From Heteroscillospira sp050252415 (GTDB taxonomy: Bacteria; Bacillota; Clostridia; Oscillospirales; Oscillospiraceae), in the NCBI GenBank assembly GCA_050252415.1, contig JBFWKZ010000039.1:1-17537 (forward strand): DNA of 17,537 nucleotides, given 5' to 3'. Shown in pieces: positions 1-6,617 of the stretch. The notes below the pieces were generated by a model, which did not search any database, was not told the DNA's origin, and was given only the letters and a program-made list of their open reading frames with translations. Positions within the stretch are counted from its first letter, which is position 1, and each line of letters opens with the position of its first letter. Position numbers and translations under genes: made by a program.

Positions 1-2
1 AA

Positions 3-206
3 GGCGGCCAGCTGAAGAACGTTATCTGCAAAACGTTCGATACGATTGAAAGTAACGCCGATATCCGGCAGATGACTAATGCGCAGCTGAGGCAGATCAT
101 CCGGAAAATTGAGGTCGATCGAAATGGAAATGTGGATATTTTCATTTGGCCTTTTGAGAGTCTGAGACGGGATAAAAACATTCTAATCCATAACGACCGT
201 ACATAA
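3..206 (+). CDS. Large serine recombinase, C-terminal end (partial)
   Basis: The reading frame is open from the window edge to TAA at 204-206 and gives 67 residues. The peptide contains RQMTNAQLRQIIRKIEV followed by DRNGNVDIFI and ends in LIHNDRT. This resembles the tail of clostridial large serine site-specific recombinases (TnpX/TndX-like). Those proteins carry an 'IxKIEV...G.vdI' strand pair near the C-terminus and often end in a '(N/D)NRT' or 'DDRT' tetrapeptide. The catalytic serine domain lies outside the window, so activity cannot be judged. In the family the enzyme excises or integrates transposons and integrative elements, so the left edge probably abuts a mobile element or its remnant. 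The assignment rests on the tail only. Confidence 0.6.
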   Translation, partial: GGQLKNVICKTFDTIESNADIRQMTNAQLRQIIRKIEVDRNGNVDIFIWPFESLRRDKNILIHNDRT

Positions 207-339
207 AGACCTGACTGAAAGGCTTAAAACTGTGGATAGGGGGCTCTATCTTCGGGTCAAGCAGGTCCTTGAGCAAAACAAGGCGGAGCGTCATATCCGT
301 GGGGGTATGGCAACCAGAAGAAAATATAAGGGAAACTAG
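187..339 (+). pseudogene. Recombinase-like remnant without a start codon
   Basis: An open frame runs from just after a stop at 184-186 to TAG at 337-339. It encodes about 50 residues and includes GLYLRVKQVLEQNKAERH directly followed by IRGGMATRRKYKGN. The stretch 'RHIRGGxATxxKY' recalls a linker segment I associate with clostridial serine recombinases. It has no ATG and no ribosome binding site; the first GTG is at 232 and lacks a Shine-Dalgarno sequence. It overlaps the end of the preceding recombinase frame. It is most simply a fragment left by recombination between related recombinase genes. A small translated protein with an unusual start is possible but less likely. The family link is from memory of the motif. 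Confidence 0.35.
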
Positions 340-344
340 ATATT

Positions 345-370
345 CAGGGCGGGACACATGTCCCGCCCTG
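345..370 (+). terminator. Perfect 12-bp hairpin after the recombinase fragments
   Basis: CAGGGCGGGACA at 345-356 and TGTCCCGCCCTG at 359-370 are perfect inverted repeats separated by two bases. The stem is very GC-rich, starts five bases after the stop at 339, and is followed by a T-rich but interrupted stretch from 377. It fits a terminator for the plus-strand recombinase transcript. The lack of an immediate T run keeps confidence moderate; it could also be a recombination or end-marking hairpin. Confidence 0.5.
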
Positions 371-444
371 ATGACAATTTCTCTATTATTATATTTTTTG
401 TCATTATTTTGTGAAAAATTACACTTTATTCCGCAATAACGTTC

Positions 445-453
445 TGGTATAAT
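445..453 (+). promoter_or_regulatory. Extended -10 promoter for the DUF3006-like/asnA unit
   Basis: TGGTATAAT contains a perfect TATAAT (448-453) with the extended TGn element. No good -35 sits 17 bases upstream (TTTATT-like at 425-430), which is common for extended -10 promoters. It lies 27 bases before the ATG at 481, and no terminator separates it from asnA. Confidence 0.55.
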
Positions 454-480
454 TGTCTAAAATAGTATAGGAGTGCTATT

Positions 481-642
481 ATGAACGTAGAGTATACCGT
501 AAAGCAAATCTGGGGCGACTATGCCATTTTACTTACCGACGACGGGATAGAAAACAAGCTTGCTCTGGCTTTGCTCCCTCCCGAGGTCTGTGAAGGCGAT
601 AGAATTTTATGCGAAAACTTTGAGTATTCGATAAAAATATAA
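481..642 (+). CDS. Small DUF3006-like protein
   Basis: This 53-codon gene has an ATG at 481, with AGGAG at 469-473 placed seven bases upstream, and ends at TAA 640-642. The protein starts MNVEYTVKQIWGDYAILLTD and continues with a LALALLPPEVCEGDRI segment. The pattern 'GDYAxL...LLPxxVxEGDxI' matches DUF3006, a family of small proteins of unknown function in Firmicutes that probably fold as a small beta barrel. It has no signal peptide, membrane segment or cysteine pair. It lies between an extended -10 promoter and asnA, with 39 bases to the next ATG and no terminator between, so it is probably co-transcribed with asnA. Its function is unknown; the gene call is firmer than the family call. Confidence 0.65.
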   Translation: MNVEYTVKQIWGDYAILLTDDGIENKLALALLPPEVCEGDRILCENFEYSIKI

Positions 643-681
643 TGACTGTTCCGAATAAAGGTCTAAAGGAGAAATCGCACA

Positions 682-1695
682 ATGAATCATGTGGAAATTC
701 CTGTGGGATACCGTACGAATATGAGCCGGTATGAGACGCAGAAGTACATAGGCCTGATTAAGCGCCTTTTTGAAGATACGCTGTGTGGCGCGCTCAATCT
801 CCGCCATGTCTCCTCGCCACTGTTTCTCGATGCGGCAAGCGGACTTAATGACGATCTCAATGGGATTGAACGCCCGGTCTGTTTCGATATTCCCGTAATT
901 GGCAGAGAGGCGCAGGTGGTGCAGTCTCTTGCCAAGTGGAAGCGCTACGCCCTCATGCGTTACGGCTTTCCCATAGGTCAGGGACTTTGCACAGATATGA
1001 ATGCCATTCGCCGAGACGAGGAGATGGACAACCTCCACTCCATTTATGTCGACCAATGGGATTGGGAAAAGGTGATACGGCTTGAGGACCGCAATCTGAA
1101 CTATCTCCGCGCGACTGTCAAAGACATTGTGAATGCCATTTGCGATGTGGATCATACGCTGCGGCAGATCGTGCCGGCAATCGAAAACCTCCCTGCGCTT
1201 CAGCGCGATGTTACCTTCATCACGGCTCAGGAACTGGAGGATAAATATCCGGATCTGACGGTGCCAGATCGCGAGTACGAGTTTGTCAAAACACATCAGG
1301 CCGTTTTTATCATAGGTATAGGCGACACGATGAAGTCCGGCCAAAAGCATGACGGAAGAGCGCCGGATTATGATGACTGGAATTTAAACGGCGACCTGTA
1401 CTTCTGGAACAGCGTACTTGAAACACCATTTGAAGTGTCCTCCATGGGTATCCGTGTCAGCCCTGAATCCCTGGAGCGCCAGCTTAAGCTTTCCGGTTGT
1501 GAGGCGCGTGAGAAGCTCATGTTCCACAAGCTGTTGCTTGAGGGAAAGTTACCGTACTCAATCGGCGGAGGAATTGGTCAGTCGCGTCTGTGTATGCTTC
1601 TGCTGGGCAAAGCCCACATTGGTGAAGTTCAGGTCTCGGTCTGGGATGACGATACCATTGAAAGATGCAAAACGGCGGGGGTCCGGTTGCTGTAG
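682..1695 (+). CDS. asnA: Aspartate-ammonia ligase (AsnA)
   Basis: The 337-residue protein is the usual length for AsnA, the class II aminoacyl-tRNA-synthetase-like enzyme that makes asparagine from aspartate, ammonia and ATP in the cytoplasm. Recognisable blocks are VGYRTNMSRYETQ (8-20), the GQGLCTDMNAIRRDE block (99-113), VDQWDWEK (123-130), the GDLYFWN segment (237-243) and the C-terminal GGGIGQSRLCMLLLGKAHIG (295-314). That last block is an ATP-binding motif of the AspRS-like fold and is nearly invariant in the family. The start is set by AAAGGAG at 665-671, ten bases before the ATG. It follows a small DUF3006-like gene, probably in one transcript, and is followed by two intrinsic terminators. 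No T-box or other amino-acid-responsive leader is visible in the 39-base gap before it. Confidence 0.96.
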   Translation: MNHVEIPVGYRTNMSRYETQKYIGLIKRLFEDTLCGALNLRHVSSPLFLDAASGLNDDLNGIERPVCFDIPVIGREAQVVQSLAKWKRYALMRYGFPIGQGLCTDMNAIRRDEEMDNLHSIYVDQWDWEKVIRLEDRNLNYLRATVKDIVNAICDVDHTLRQIVPAIENLPALQRDVTFITAQELEDKYPDLTVPDREYEFVKTHQAVFIIGIGDTMKSGQKHDGRAPDYDDWNLNGDLYFWNSVLETPFEVSSMGIRVSPESLERQLKLSGCEAREKLMFHKLLLEGKLPYSIGGGIGQSRLCMLLLGKAHIGEVQVSVWDDDTIERCKTAGVRLL

Positions 1696-1745
1696 ATGCA
1701 TCATAAAGTTCAGCTGAGAATATAAATATCCGCCTCAGACTGTCG

Positions 1746-1773
1746 AAAAGGTCCAGCGAAAGCTGGACTTTTT
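1746..1773 (+). terminator. Intrinsic terminator after asnA
   Basis: GTCCAGC (1751-1757), GAAA tetraloop, then GCTGGAC (1762-1768) and TTTTT. Upstream A residues pair with the T run. This is a textbook Rho-independent terminator about 50 bases after the asnA stop. Confidence 0.9.
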
Positions 1774-1794
1774 CTTTTGTGAGGCAAAATATAT

Positions 1795-1833
1795 GAGCCG
1801 GCGGGCTTATTTCTACCCATGCCGGCTCTTTTT
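1795..1833. terminator. Second terminator hairpin between asnA and the MATE gene
   Basis: GAGCCGGC (1795-1802) and GCCGGCTC (1821-1828) pair over an 18-base loop and are followed by TTTTT on the plus strand. On the minus strand the same stem is followed by an A/T-rich stretch ending in TTTT. It lies between convergent genes, so it can serve the minus-strand MATE gene ending at 1860 as well as asnA. Confidence 0.7.
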
Positions 1834-1859
1834 GATACCAAATATGATCAGACAAGCCC

Positions 1860-3230
1860 CTAAGTGCCGGGTGCTTGATTGTTTTCCGTATTGTCCAGAT
1901 TACGCAGCACCCCGCGCATGATAAAAATCGAGAGAAGCATGCTTAAAACGTCCGAGATCGGTTGTGCGGTGAGTATCCCGTAGAGTCCCAAGAAATGCGG
2001 AAGAATGAGCAGCAGGGGAATGAGAAAGAGGCCCTGCCTTGCCATGGACATTATGGTGGCGCGCACGCCATAGCCAATGGATTGGGTGAGCATATTGCTC
2101 ATTATCGTCCAGCCAAGTGCGGGGACGACCATTAATTGGAGACGCAGCGCGATTGTGCCGATTCGTATGACCTCCGGATCATCACGCCGAAATAGGGCGA
2201 TGATGCCGGTGGAAAACAGCGCTGAGACGGCGGCCAGAACAAGTAGAACGATCATGCTGACTTTTACACAGAACCAGAACGCTTCCTTGACACGGGAATA
2301 TTTATGGGCCCCATAGCTGAAGCCGCATACGGGCTGAAATCCCTGGCCAAAGCCAATAACCGAGGCGTAGAGAAACATTCCAAATCTGGCCACAATGGAT
2401 AGTGCGGCTATCGCCGTGTCGCCATAGGGTCCGGCCATCTTATTCAATATGACCGTGGAGATGCTGGCTATTCCCTGCCTGGCGAGGGATGGAAAACCGA
2501 TATATAACATGCGATAGTATATTTTGAGCGTAGGTTTAAACCGGCGGGGGTCGATTGAGATCGCATCGGGCCTCGAGTTGCACATAATGAGCAGGATAGT
2601 AAAGCTGACAAGTTGGGAAAATGCCGTAGCAAGCGCCGCGCCGGCTGTGCCGAGACCGAAGACGAAGATAAAAATCGGATCGAGGATGATATTGAGGATT
2701 CCGCCGGTGGTAATGCCGACCATGGCATATGCGGCTAGCCCGGAAAAACGCAGCAGATTGTTCATCACAAAGGAACACATGATAAACGGTGCCGCAAAGA
2801 AAATATAGCGTGCGTAGGCTACGGCGTAGGGGAGTATGGTCTCCGTTGCACCGAGAAAACGGACGACGCCTGCCAGATTGAGATTGCCGATCAGCATGAT
2901 GAGGAGTCCGATAAAAAAAGCGGTGAAAAAACCGACGGAAGCATATCGGCGCGCCTCATCTTCATTTCCGGCGCCCAGCAGCTGGGCAATATTATTGCCG
3001 CTGCCGATGCCGAGCATGAAGGCGATAGCCTGGAGCATTGCCATAGCGGAAAAAATTACGCCGACGGCGCCGGAGGCGGAGGTCCCTATCTGGCTGACGA
3101 AATAGGTATCCGCCATGCTGTATATTGAGGTGGTCAGCATGGAGATAATTGTGGGTATGGCCAGGCGGGGGATGACCTTATTGACCGGAGCCTCAAGCAT
3201 CATATAATTTCTCTGTTTAGATGGATCCAT
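1860..3230 (-). CDS. MATE family multidrug/sodium antiporter
   Basis: The frame encodes 456 residues from ATG at 3230. I prefer this start over an upstream in-frame ATG at 3293 because GGAGAG (3240-3235) sits six bases before it and the promoter -10 lies between the two. The protein begins MDPSKQRNYMMLEAPVNKVI and then has about twelve hydrophobic segments in two homologous halves. Early motifs include 'PTIISMLTTSIYSMADTYFV' with the conserved D, and 'GSGNNIAQLLGAGNEDEAR'. The second half has 'GFGQGFQPVCGFSYGA', a MATE signature. MATE proteins export drugs or metabolites in exchange for H+ or Na+ at the cytoplasmic membrane. The substrate cannot be predicted. It is a single-gene unit with its own promoter, and no regulator lies next to it. 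Confidence 0.93.
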   Translation of the reverse strand: MDPSKQRNYMMLEAPVNKVIPRLAIPTIISMLTTSIYSMADTYFVSQIGTSASGAVGVIFSAMAMLQAIAFMLGIGSGNNIAQLLGAGNEDEARRYASVGFFTAFFIGLLIMLIGNLNLAGVVRFLGATETILPYAVAYARYIFFAAPFIMCSFVMNNLLRFSGLAAYAMVGITTGGILNIILDPIFIFVFGLGTAGAALATAFSQLVSFTILLIMCNSRPDAISIDPRRFKPTLKIYYRMLYIGFPSLARQGIASISTVILNKMAGPYGDTAIAALSIVARFGMFLYASVIGFGQGFQPVCGFSYGAHKYSRVKEAFWFCVKVSMIVLLVLAAVSALFSTGIIALFRRDDPEVIRIGTIALRLQLMVVPALGWTIMSNMLTQSIGYGVRATIMSMARQGLFLIPLLLILPHFLGLYGILTAQPISDVLSMLLSIFIMRGVLRNLDNTENNQAPGT

Positions 3231-3259
3231 AGCGCTCTCCCAATAAAACCGATGAGAAC

Positions 3260-3289
3260 AGTATAGCATAGTGGTCGGAGATTTTACAA
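3260..3289 (-). promoter_or_regulatory. Sigma-A promoter of the MATE gene
   Basis: On the minus strand, TTGTAA (3289-3284) is followed after 18 bases by TATACT (3265-3260), about 30 bases upstream of the chosen start at 3230. This supports that start, because the -10 would otherwise lie inside the coding region. Confidence 0.7.
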
Positions 3290-3304
3290 TCATTTCATTT
3301 GCAT

Positions 3305-3342
3305 AAAAATAGTCTGAGGTATCCTATGGTACCTCAGACTAT
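3305..3342 (-). terminator. Intrinsic terminator of the rpsB-tsf operon
   Basis: On the minus strand a 13-bp inverted repeat (arms 3342-3330 and 3321-3309, loop of eight bases) is followed by a run of T (plus-strand AAAAA at 3305-3309). It starts 33 bases past the tsf stop and before the MATE promoter. Confidence 0.85.
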
Positions 3343-3374
3343 CAATAAAGTGCAATATTATTTGCAAAACCTCA

Positions 3375-4295
3375 TTATTTGCCGAGCTGCTTGGCAATTT
3401 CCTCAGCAAAGTTTTCCTGCTTCTTCTCAATGCCTTCGCCCTTGGCAAAACGAACGGCGTTCTTAAGGGTGATGGTGCAGCCAAGCGCTTTGGCGACGGA
3501 AGCCATATATTTCTCGACGGTCATGGTATTGTCCTTTACGAACTCCTGCTGCATCAGGCAGTTTTCCTTATAGTACTTACCGATACGGCCTTCGACCATT
3601 TTTACAATGATGTTCTCGGGCTTATTGGCGTTCTTGGGGTCTTCCTTGGCCTGAATGAGTAAAATCTCGCGTTCCTTGGAGAGAGTAGCCTCGTCAACCT
3701 GGCTCTTATCGAGAAAAGCGGGGTTTAATGCGGCAATCTGCATGGCGATGTCCTTGCCCATCTCAAGAAGCTTGTCCGAAGTACCGGCAGAGCACTCGAG
3801 ATTGACGAGCACGCCAATTTTACCGCCGGAATGGATATAGGGGACAGAGATGCCGTCTGCAAAGCGGGCAAAGCGGCGAACCTTGATGTTCTCGCCAATG
3901 ACGAGAACCATCTCCTGCTGCTGTTCGGTAACGGTCCGGTCCGTGCCGTTATATTTGCAGGCCATGAGTGCGTCGAGGTCGGCGGGAGCACAAGCGGCAA
4001 CGGTCGCCGCAACGCCTTTGACAAAGTTGATAAACTTTTCATTTTTTGCAACGAAGTCGGTCTCGGCATTGACTTCGACAACAACGCCGACGCCGTCGAT
4101 CACAGCGGCGTAAGCCATACCTTCGGCAGCGATACGGCCTGCCTTTTTCTGAGAAGCGGCAAGTCCCTTTTCGCGCAGCCACTCAATTGCTTTATCCATA
4201 TCCCCATCGGAAGCGACAAGAGCCTTTTTGCAGTCCATCATGCCGCAGCCGGTCATTTCACGCAGATTTTTAACGTCAGTGGCGGTAAAAGCCAT
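3375..4295 (-). CDS. tsf: Elongation factor Ts (EF-Ts)
   Basis: The 306-residue protein starts MAFTATDVKNLREMTGCGMM and carries the N-terminal UBA-like domain with the 'LREMTGCGMMDCKKAL' signature (11-26). The EF-Ts core motif TDFVAKN (79-85) contacts the G domain of EF-Tu. Residues about 60-300 form the dimerisation/core region, and the length is typical for Clostridia. EF-Ts is the cytoplasmic guanine-nucleotide exchange factor that recycles EF-Tu. The start is fixed by GAGGAGG a few bases upstream of ATG 4295. It lies 88 bases downstream of rpsB on the same strand, the conserved bacterial order, and ends before a strong terminator. Two long plus-strand open frames opposite it are antisense shadows. 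Confidence 0.98.
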   Translation of the reverse strand: MAFTATDVKNLREMTGCGMMDCKKALVASDGDMDKAIEWLREKGLAASQKKAGRIAAEGMAYAAVIDGVGVVVEVNAETDFVAKNEKFINFVKGVAATVAACAPADLDALMACKYNGTDRTVTEQQQEMVLVIGENIKVRRFARFADGISVPYIHSGGKIGVLVNLECSAGTSDKLLEMGKDIAMQIAALNPAFLDKSQVDEATLSKEREILLIQAKEDPKNANKPENIIVKMVEGRIGKYYKENCLMQQEFVKDNTMTVEKYMASVAKALGCTITLKNAVRFAKGEGIEKKQENFAEEIAKQLGK

Positions 4296-4383
4296 GGTAA
4301 ATTCCTCCTCAATTATTTTCTCTCCCGGCCTTTCAAAAAGTCCGGCTGTATTATCATTGCCTCAGGGCAAAATATACGGTGGA

Positions 4384-5121
4384 TTATTCCTCGGTGGGAG
4401 CCTCGGCAGCCGCTTCCGCTTCCTCAACCTCGGCATCGGTACCCTGGCGGCCTTCGAGTACGGCGTTTGCCATGGTGGCGGAAATCAGGCGGATGGCACG
4501 AATCGCATCATCATTGCCCGGAATGACATAGTCGACCTCATCAGGGTCGCAGTTGGTATCAACGATGGCAACGATGGGGATACCCAGCTTGCGGGCCTCG
4601 GCTATGGCATTGTGCTCCTTGCGGGGATCAATGACGAAAATGGCTCCGGGAAGCTTTCTCATTTCTTTGACGCCGCCGAGATATTTCTCAAGCTTGGTGA
4701 TCTCGTTGGTGAGCTTGATGACTTCCTTTTTGGGAAGCATGTCAAAGGTGCCGTCCTCCTGCATTTTGCGGAGCTGTGCGAGACGATCAATACGGGTACG
4801 CATGGTCTTGAAGTTGGTGAGCATACCGCCCAACCAGCGGGCGTTGACATAGTACATGCCGACGCGGGAGGCCTCCTCGCGTACGGAGTCCTGAGCCTGC
4901 TTTTTCGTTCCGACAAAGAGAACACTCTCGCCGTTTTCGGCCAAACTGCGGACAAAGTTATAGGCCTCTTCGAGTTTCCTAACGGTCTTCTGAAGGTCAA
5001 TGATGTAAATGCCGTTGCGTTCCATATAGATGTACTCTGCCATCTTGGGGTTCCAACGGCGGGTCTGATGTCCAAAATGGACCCCGGCCTCGAGAAGCTG
5101 TTTCATAGATACTACTGCCAT
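4384..5121 (-). CDS. rpsB: 30S ribosomal protein S2
   Basis: The 245-residue protein begins MAVVSMKQLLEAGVHFGHQT and then RRWNPKMAEYIYMERNGIYI. Both are the nearly invariant S2 opening that binds 16S rRNA. Further S2 motifs are 'FVGTKKQAQDSV', 'YYVNARWLGGMLTNFKTM', 'LPGAIFVIDPRKEHNAIAEA' and 'PIVAIVDTNCDPDEVDYVIP'. The last 20 residues are a Glu/Ala-rich acidic tail, as seen in many clostridial S2 proteins. S2 assembles late onto the 30S platform and docks S1. An AAGGAGG-type site precedes ATG 5121. The gene is first in the rpsB-tsf operon, behind a near-consensus promoter and a roughly 100-base leader. Confidence 0.98.
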   Translation of the reverse strand: MAVVSMKQLLEAGVHFGHQTRRWNPKMAEYIYMERNGIYIIDLQKTVRKLEEAYNFVRSLAENGESVLFVGTKKQAQDSVREEASRVGMYYVNARWLGGMLTNFKTMRTRIDRLAQLRKMQEDGTFDMLPKKEVIKLTNEITKLEKYLGGVKEMRKLPGAIFVIDPRKEHNAIAEARKLGIPIVAIVDTNCDPDEVDYVIPGNDDAIRAIRLISATMANAVLEGRQGTDAEVEEAEAAAEAPTEE

Positions 5122-5220
5122 TATTAATTTCCTCCTTTTAAGTTATTACCTCCGGTGGGATCATCCCTTCGCCCAGGCCGTAGCCACCAGGGCAAAAGTC
5201 CCCTCCTCCGTGTGTAATGC
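5122..5220 (-). promoter_or_regulatory. Structured 5' leader of rpsB
   Basis: Between the promoter and the ATG the minus strand carries a GC-rich segment with several possible pairings. These are GGGAT/ATCCC around a two-base turn, GCCC/GGGC, and a longer-range GGTGG/CCACC pairing enclosing them. A separate AAGGAGG lies close to the start. Ribosomal protein leaders often bind the encoded protein as feedback, so an S2-responsive leader is plausible. I cannot match it to a named Rfam family. Confidence 0.35.
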
Positions 5221-5226
5221 TTTGGT

Positions 5227-5255
5227 ATTATAGCAAATTTTATCTGGAATTGCAA
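5227..5255 (-). promoter_or_regulatory. Strong sigma-A promoter of rpsB-tsf
   Basis: On the minus strand, TTGCAA (5255-5250), a 17-base spacer, then a perfect TATAAT (5232-5227). This is a near-consensus housekeeping promoter, as expected for a ribosomal protein operon. Confidence 0.85.
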
Positions 5256-5312
5256 GGCATTTTTTATAATATAGACGAAAATCCTCATAATAATTGTATT
5301 GTTTTTGATCAT

Positions 5313-5704
5313 ATGCTTTGTCGTCTTTAGCCGAATGACTTGCGCAGGAAAATTTTTTGCAGAAATGTATCGTTTTGCTTGAATAATACTGTTACTGTAA
5401 AAGTCGTTATGGTATAGTTATAATCGAGATTTGAAAAATTTAAACGATAAGATAAAGGTCGTTATTATAAACTGTCCTCAAAAATCAGCAGGCTGGGTGT
5501 TCCTTTAGCATAAGCATTTTGACGGGGCCGGATGTCCTTACAGAGAACCGGATAGAGGGGCCCGCCTTTCCGGAGCGTTGGCAAAAACAAAAAGCTTCGT
5601 GAAAACGTGAGAGAGGCTGCAAAGCGCAGGGCAAACACGCTTGAGACGAAAATTTTTTCATTTCTCAAGAGATAGAATTCCATCCCTTTTTGCCTTAACG
5701 GAAC
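5313..5704. other. Intergenic stretch without a recognised gene
   Basis: The left part (to about 5470) is AT-rich and holds a perfect TATAAT on the plus strand at 5419-5424 with only a poor -35. The right part (about 5480-5650) is more GC-rich. It contains self-complementary elements: repeated CCGG-type arms around 5525-5575 (GGGGCC and GGGCCC nearby), and CTTGAGA (5640-5646) pairing with TCTCAAG (5663-5669). No protein frame with a ribosome binding site is convincing. It could hold a small RNA, but I recognise no known class. Confidence 0.3.
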
Positions 5705-5733
5705 TTGACAAGGAAGCGGTATGATGGTATCGT
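5705..5733 (+). promoter_or_regulatory. Promoter of the first FadR-type regulator
   Basis: A perfect TTGACA (5705-5710), 17-base spacer and TATCGT (5728-5733) lie just before the regulator. The -10 overlaps the left half of a symmetric operator-like element, which suggests negative autoregulation. Confidence 0.65.
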
Positions 5734-5743
5734 GAGATTACCA
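5720..5743. promoter_or_regulatory. Operator-like site in the regulator's own promoter
   Basis: TGGTA (5725-5729) and TACCA (5739-5743) form an inverted repeat with nine bases between. The 11-base word TATGATGGTAT (5720-5730) recurs exactly at 6514-6524, where TGGTA and TACCA are again nine bases apart. TGGT/ACCA half sites are typical of FadR-subfamily regulators. The site covers the -10 and the start region of the regulator's transcript. Confidence 0.65.
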
Positions 5744-5757
5744 AAGGAGGGTTTTCA

Positions 5758-6435
5758 GTGAAGCTTGAGAAGATTCAGAACACCGCACCTAAAATGCCGG
5801 AGCTCGTTATGAAGGCTCTGCTCAAAGCCATGGAAAACGGCCAGCTCAGAATAGGAGATGACCTGCCGTCGGAGCGGGATTTGTCAGAGCTTTTGGGTGT
5901 AGGCCGAGGCTCCTTGCGCGAGACGTTGGCGGTACTGGAATTTTTGGGGGTTATTGTTACGCGCGGAAACCGTAAAGCCGTGCTGCGTGACGCCAATCAT
6001 GTCCGCAATGCGATGTCTTTCCTCAGACTTTCCGATGATCCGGCAACCTTGGCCGATTTTCTGGAGTTTCGCCGTATCAATGAGACCAAGATCGCTCGTA
6101 TGGCGTGTGAGCGCGCCACACAAAAGGATATCGATGCGCTTTCAGATGCCCTTACAAAACTGGAAAAAGATCCGCAGGACAATGCGGCGCACAGGGATTT
6201 TCATGAAAACCTTGCCCTTGCCGGGCATAATGTTATTCTGTCGGTGGTTATGGACATGGTGAATACTATGATGACCGAGCTGAGACAGCGTAATTCATCT
6301 AAGCCGGGTTACATGCCGTGTACATTGGAGGATCATCGTGAGATCCTGAATGCCATTATTGACCATGATGCCGACCGGGCAGAGGCGGCTCTTTTCCGCC
6401 ATTTGGACAATATCGCAGAATTTTGTGACCAATAA
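5758..6435 (+). CDS. FadR-subfamily GntR transcriptional regulator
   Basis: The 225-residue protein starts at GTG 5758, placed seven bases after AAAGGAGG (5743-5750). Residues about 12-75 form the GntR winged helix: GDDLPSERDLSELLGVGRGS with LRETLAVLEFLGVI after it. Residues about 95-220 form an all-helical FCD ligand-binding domain. Its probable metal ligands are His149 in 'RDFHENLALAGHN', His193 in 'DHREILNAI' and His215 in 'LFRHLDN'. FCD regulators usually bind organic acids, sugar acids or fatty acyl effectors; the effector here is unknown. A symmetric site in its own promoter and a longer copy in the next promoter suggest that it represses both itself and the downstream unit. Assembly uncertainty at 6702-7055 leaves the full target unresolved. 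Confidence 0.92.
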   Translation: MKLEKIQNTAPKMPELVMKALLKAMENGQLRIGDDLPSERDLSELLGVGRGSLRETLAVLEFLGVIVTRGNRKAVLRDANHVRNAMSFLRLSDDPATLADFLEFRRINETKIARMACERATQKDIDALSDALTKLEKDPQDNAAHRDFHENLALAGHNVILSVVMDMVNTMMTELRQRNSSKPGYMPCTLEDHREILNAIIDHDADRAEAALFRHLDNIAEFCDQ

Positions 6436-6475
6436 CCGTTAATATTTGCTATTTAAAACCAAATATGTTTTTTTG

Positions 6476-6504
6476 TTGACAAAATAATTGAGATGTGCTA
6501 CTAT
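6476..6504 (+). promoter_or_regulatory. Strong promoter downstream of the FadR-type regulator
   Basis: TTGACA (6476-6481), 17-base spacer and TACTAT (6499-6504) preceded by TG one base away (extended -10). The expected start is near 6511, immediately before the operator-like palindrome at 6514-6542, so a bound repressor would block initiation or clearance. Confidence 0.75.
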
Positions 6505-6513
6505 AAGTTTGGC

Positions 6514-6542
6514 TATGATGGTATGACCAACATACCATCATA
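6514..6542. promoter_or_regulatory. Perfect 12-bp inverted-repeat operator
   Basis: TATGATGGTATG (6514-6525) and CATACCATCATA (6531-6542) are perfect inverted repeats with a five-base centre, ACCAA. The left arm shares 11 bases with the regulator's own promoter (5720-5730). The TGGTA-N9-TACCA core is identical in spacing at both sites. It lies at the expected transcription start of the 6476-6504 promoter. The likely binder is the adjacent FadR-type regulator; this is inference from position, symmetry and repetition. Confidence 0.75.
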
Positions 6543-6617
6543 CACTGCAAACTTACACAAATGTGGGGTTCCATTGTACGACTAGATCTCACGGCTATGA
6601 TGCGAAGGGGAAAGCGT

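Noticed and set aside
607..1350. 247-residue minus-strand open frame opposite asnA
   Set aside because: It lies wholly antisense to a conserved gene, has no ribosome binding site or recognisable motif, and is explained by codon bias of asnA.
4296..4383. Attenuator hairpin between rpsB and tsf
   Set aside because: Only a four-base CCGG pairing could be drawn, too weak to support a feature.
3831..5127. Two long plus-strand open frames (231 and 299 residues) opposite tsf and rpsB
   Set aside because: Both are antisense to two certain housekeeping genes and show low-complexity mirror composition without domain motifs.
5600..5650. Cyclic-di-GMP (GEMM) riboswitch, suggested by the words CGCAGGGCAAAC and GAGACG
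   Set aside because: Only a few bases resemble the consensus; the paired helices and the second conserved half are missing.
5465..5683. 72-residue minus-strand open frame in the intergenic region
   Set aside because: No ribosome binding site is evident and the composition is unlike a real protein; the stretch looks more like structured non-coding DNA.
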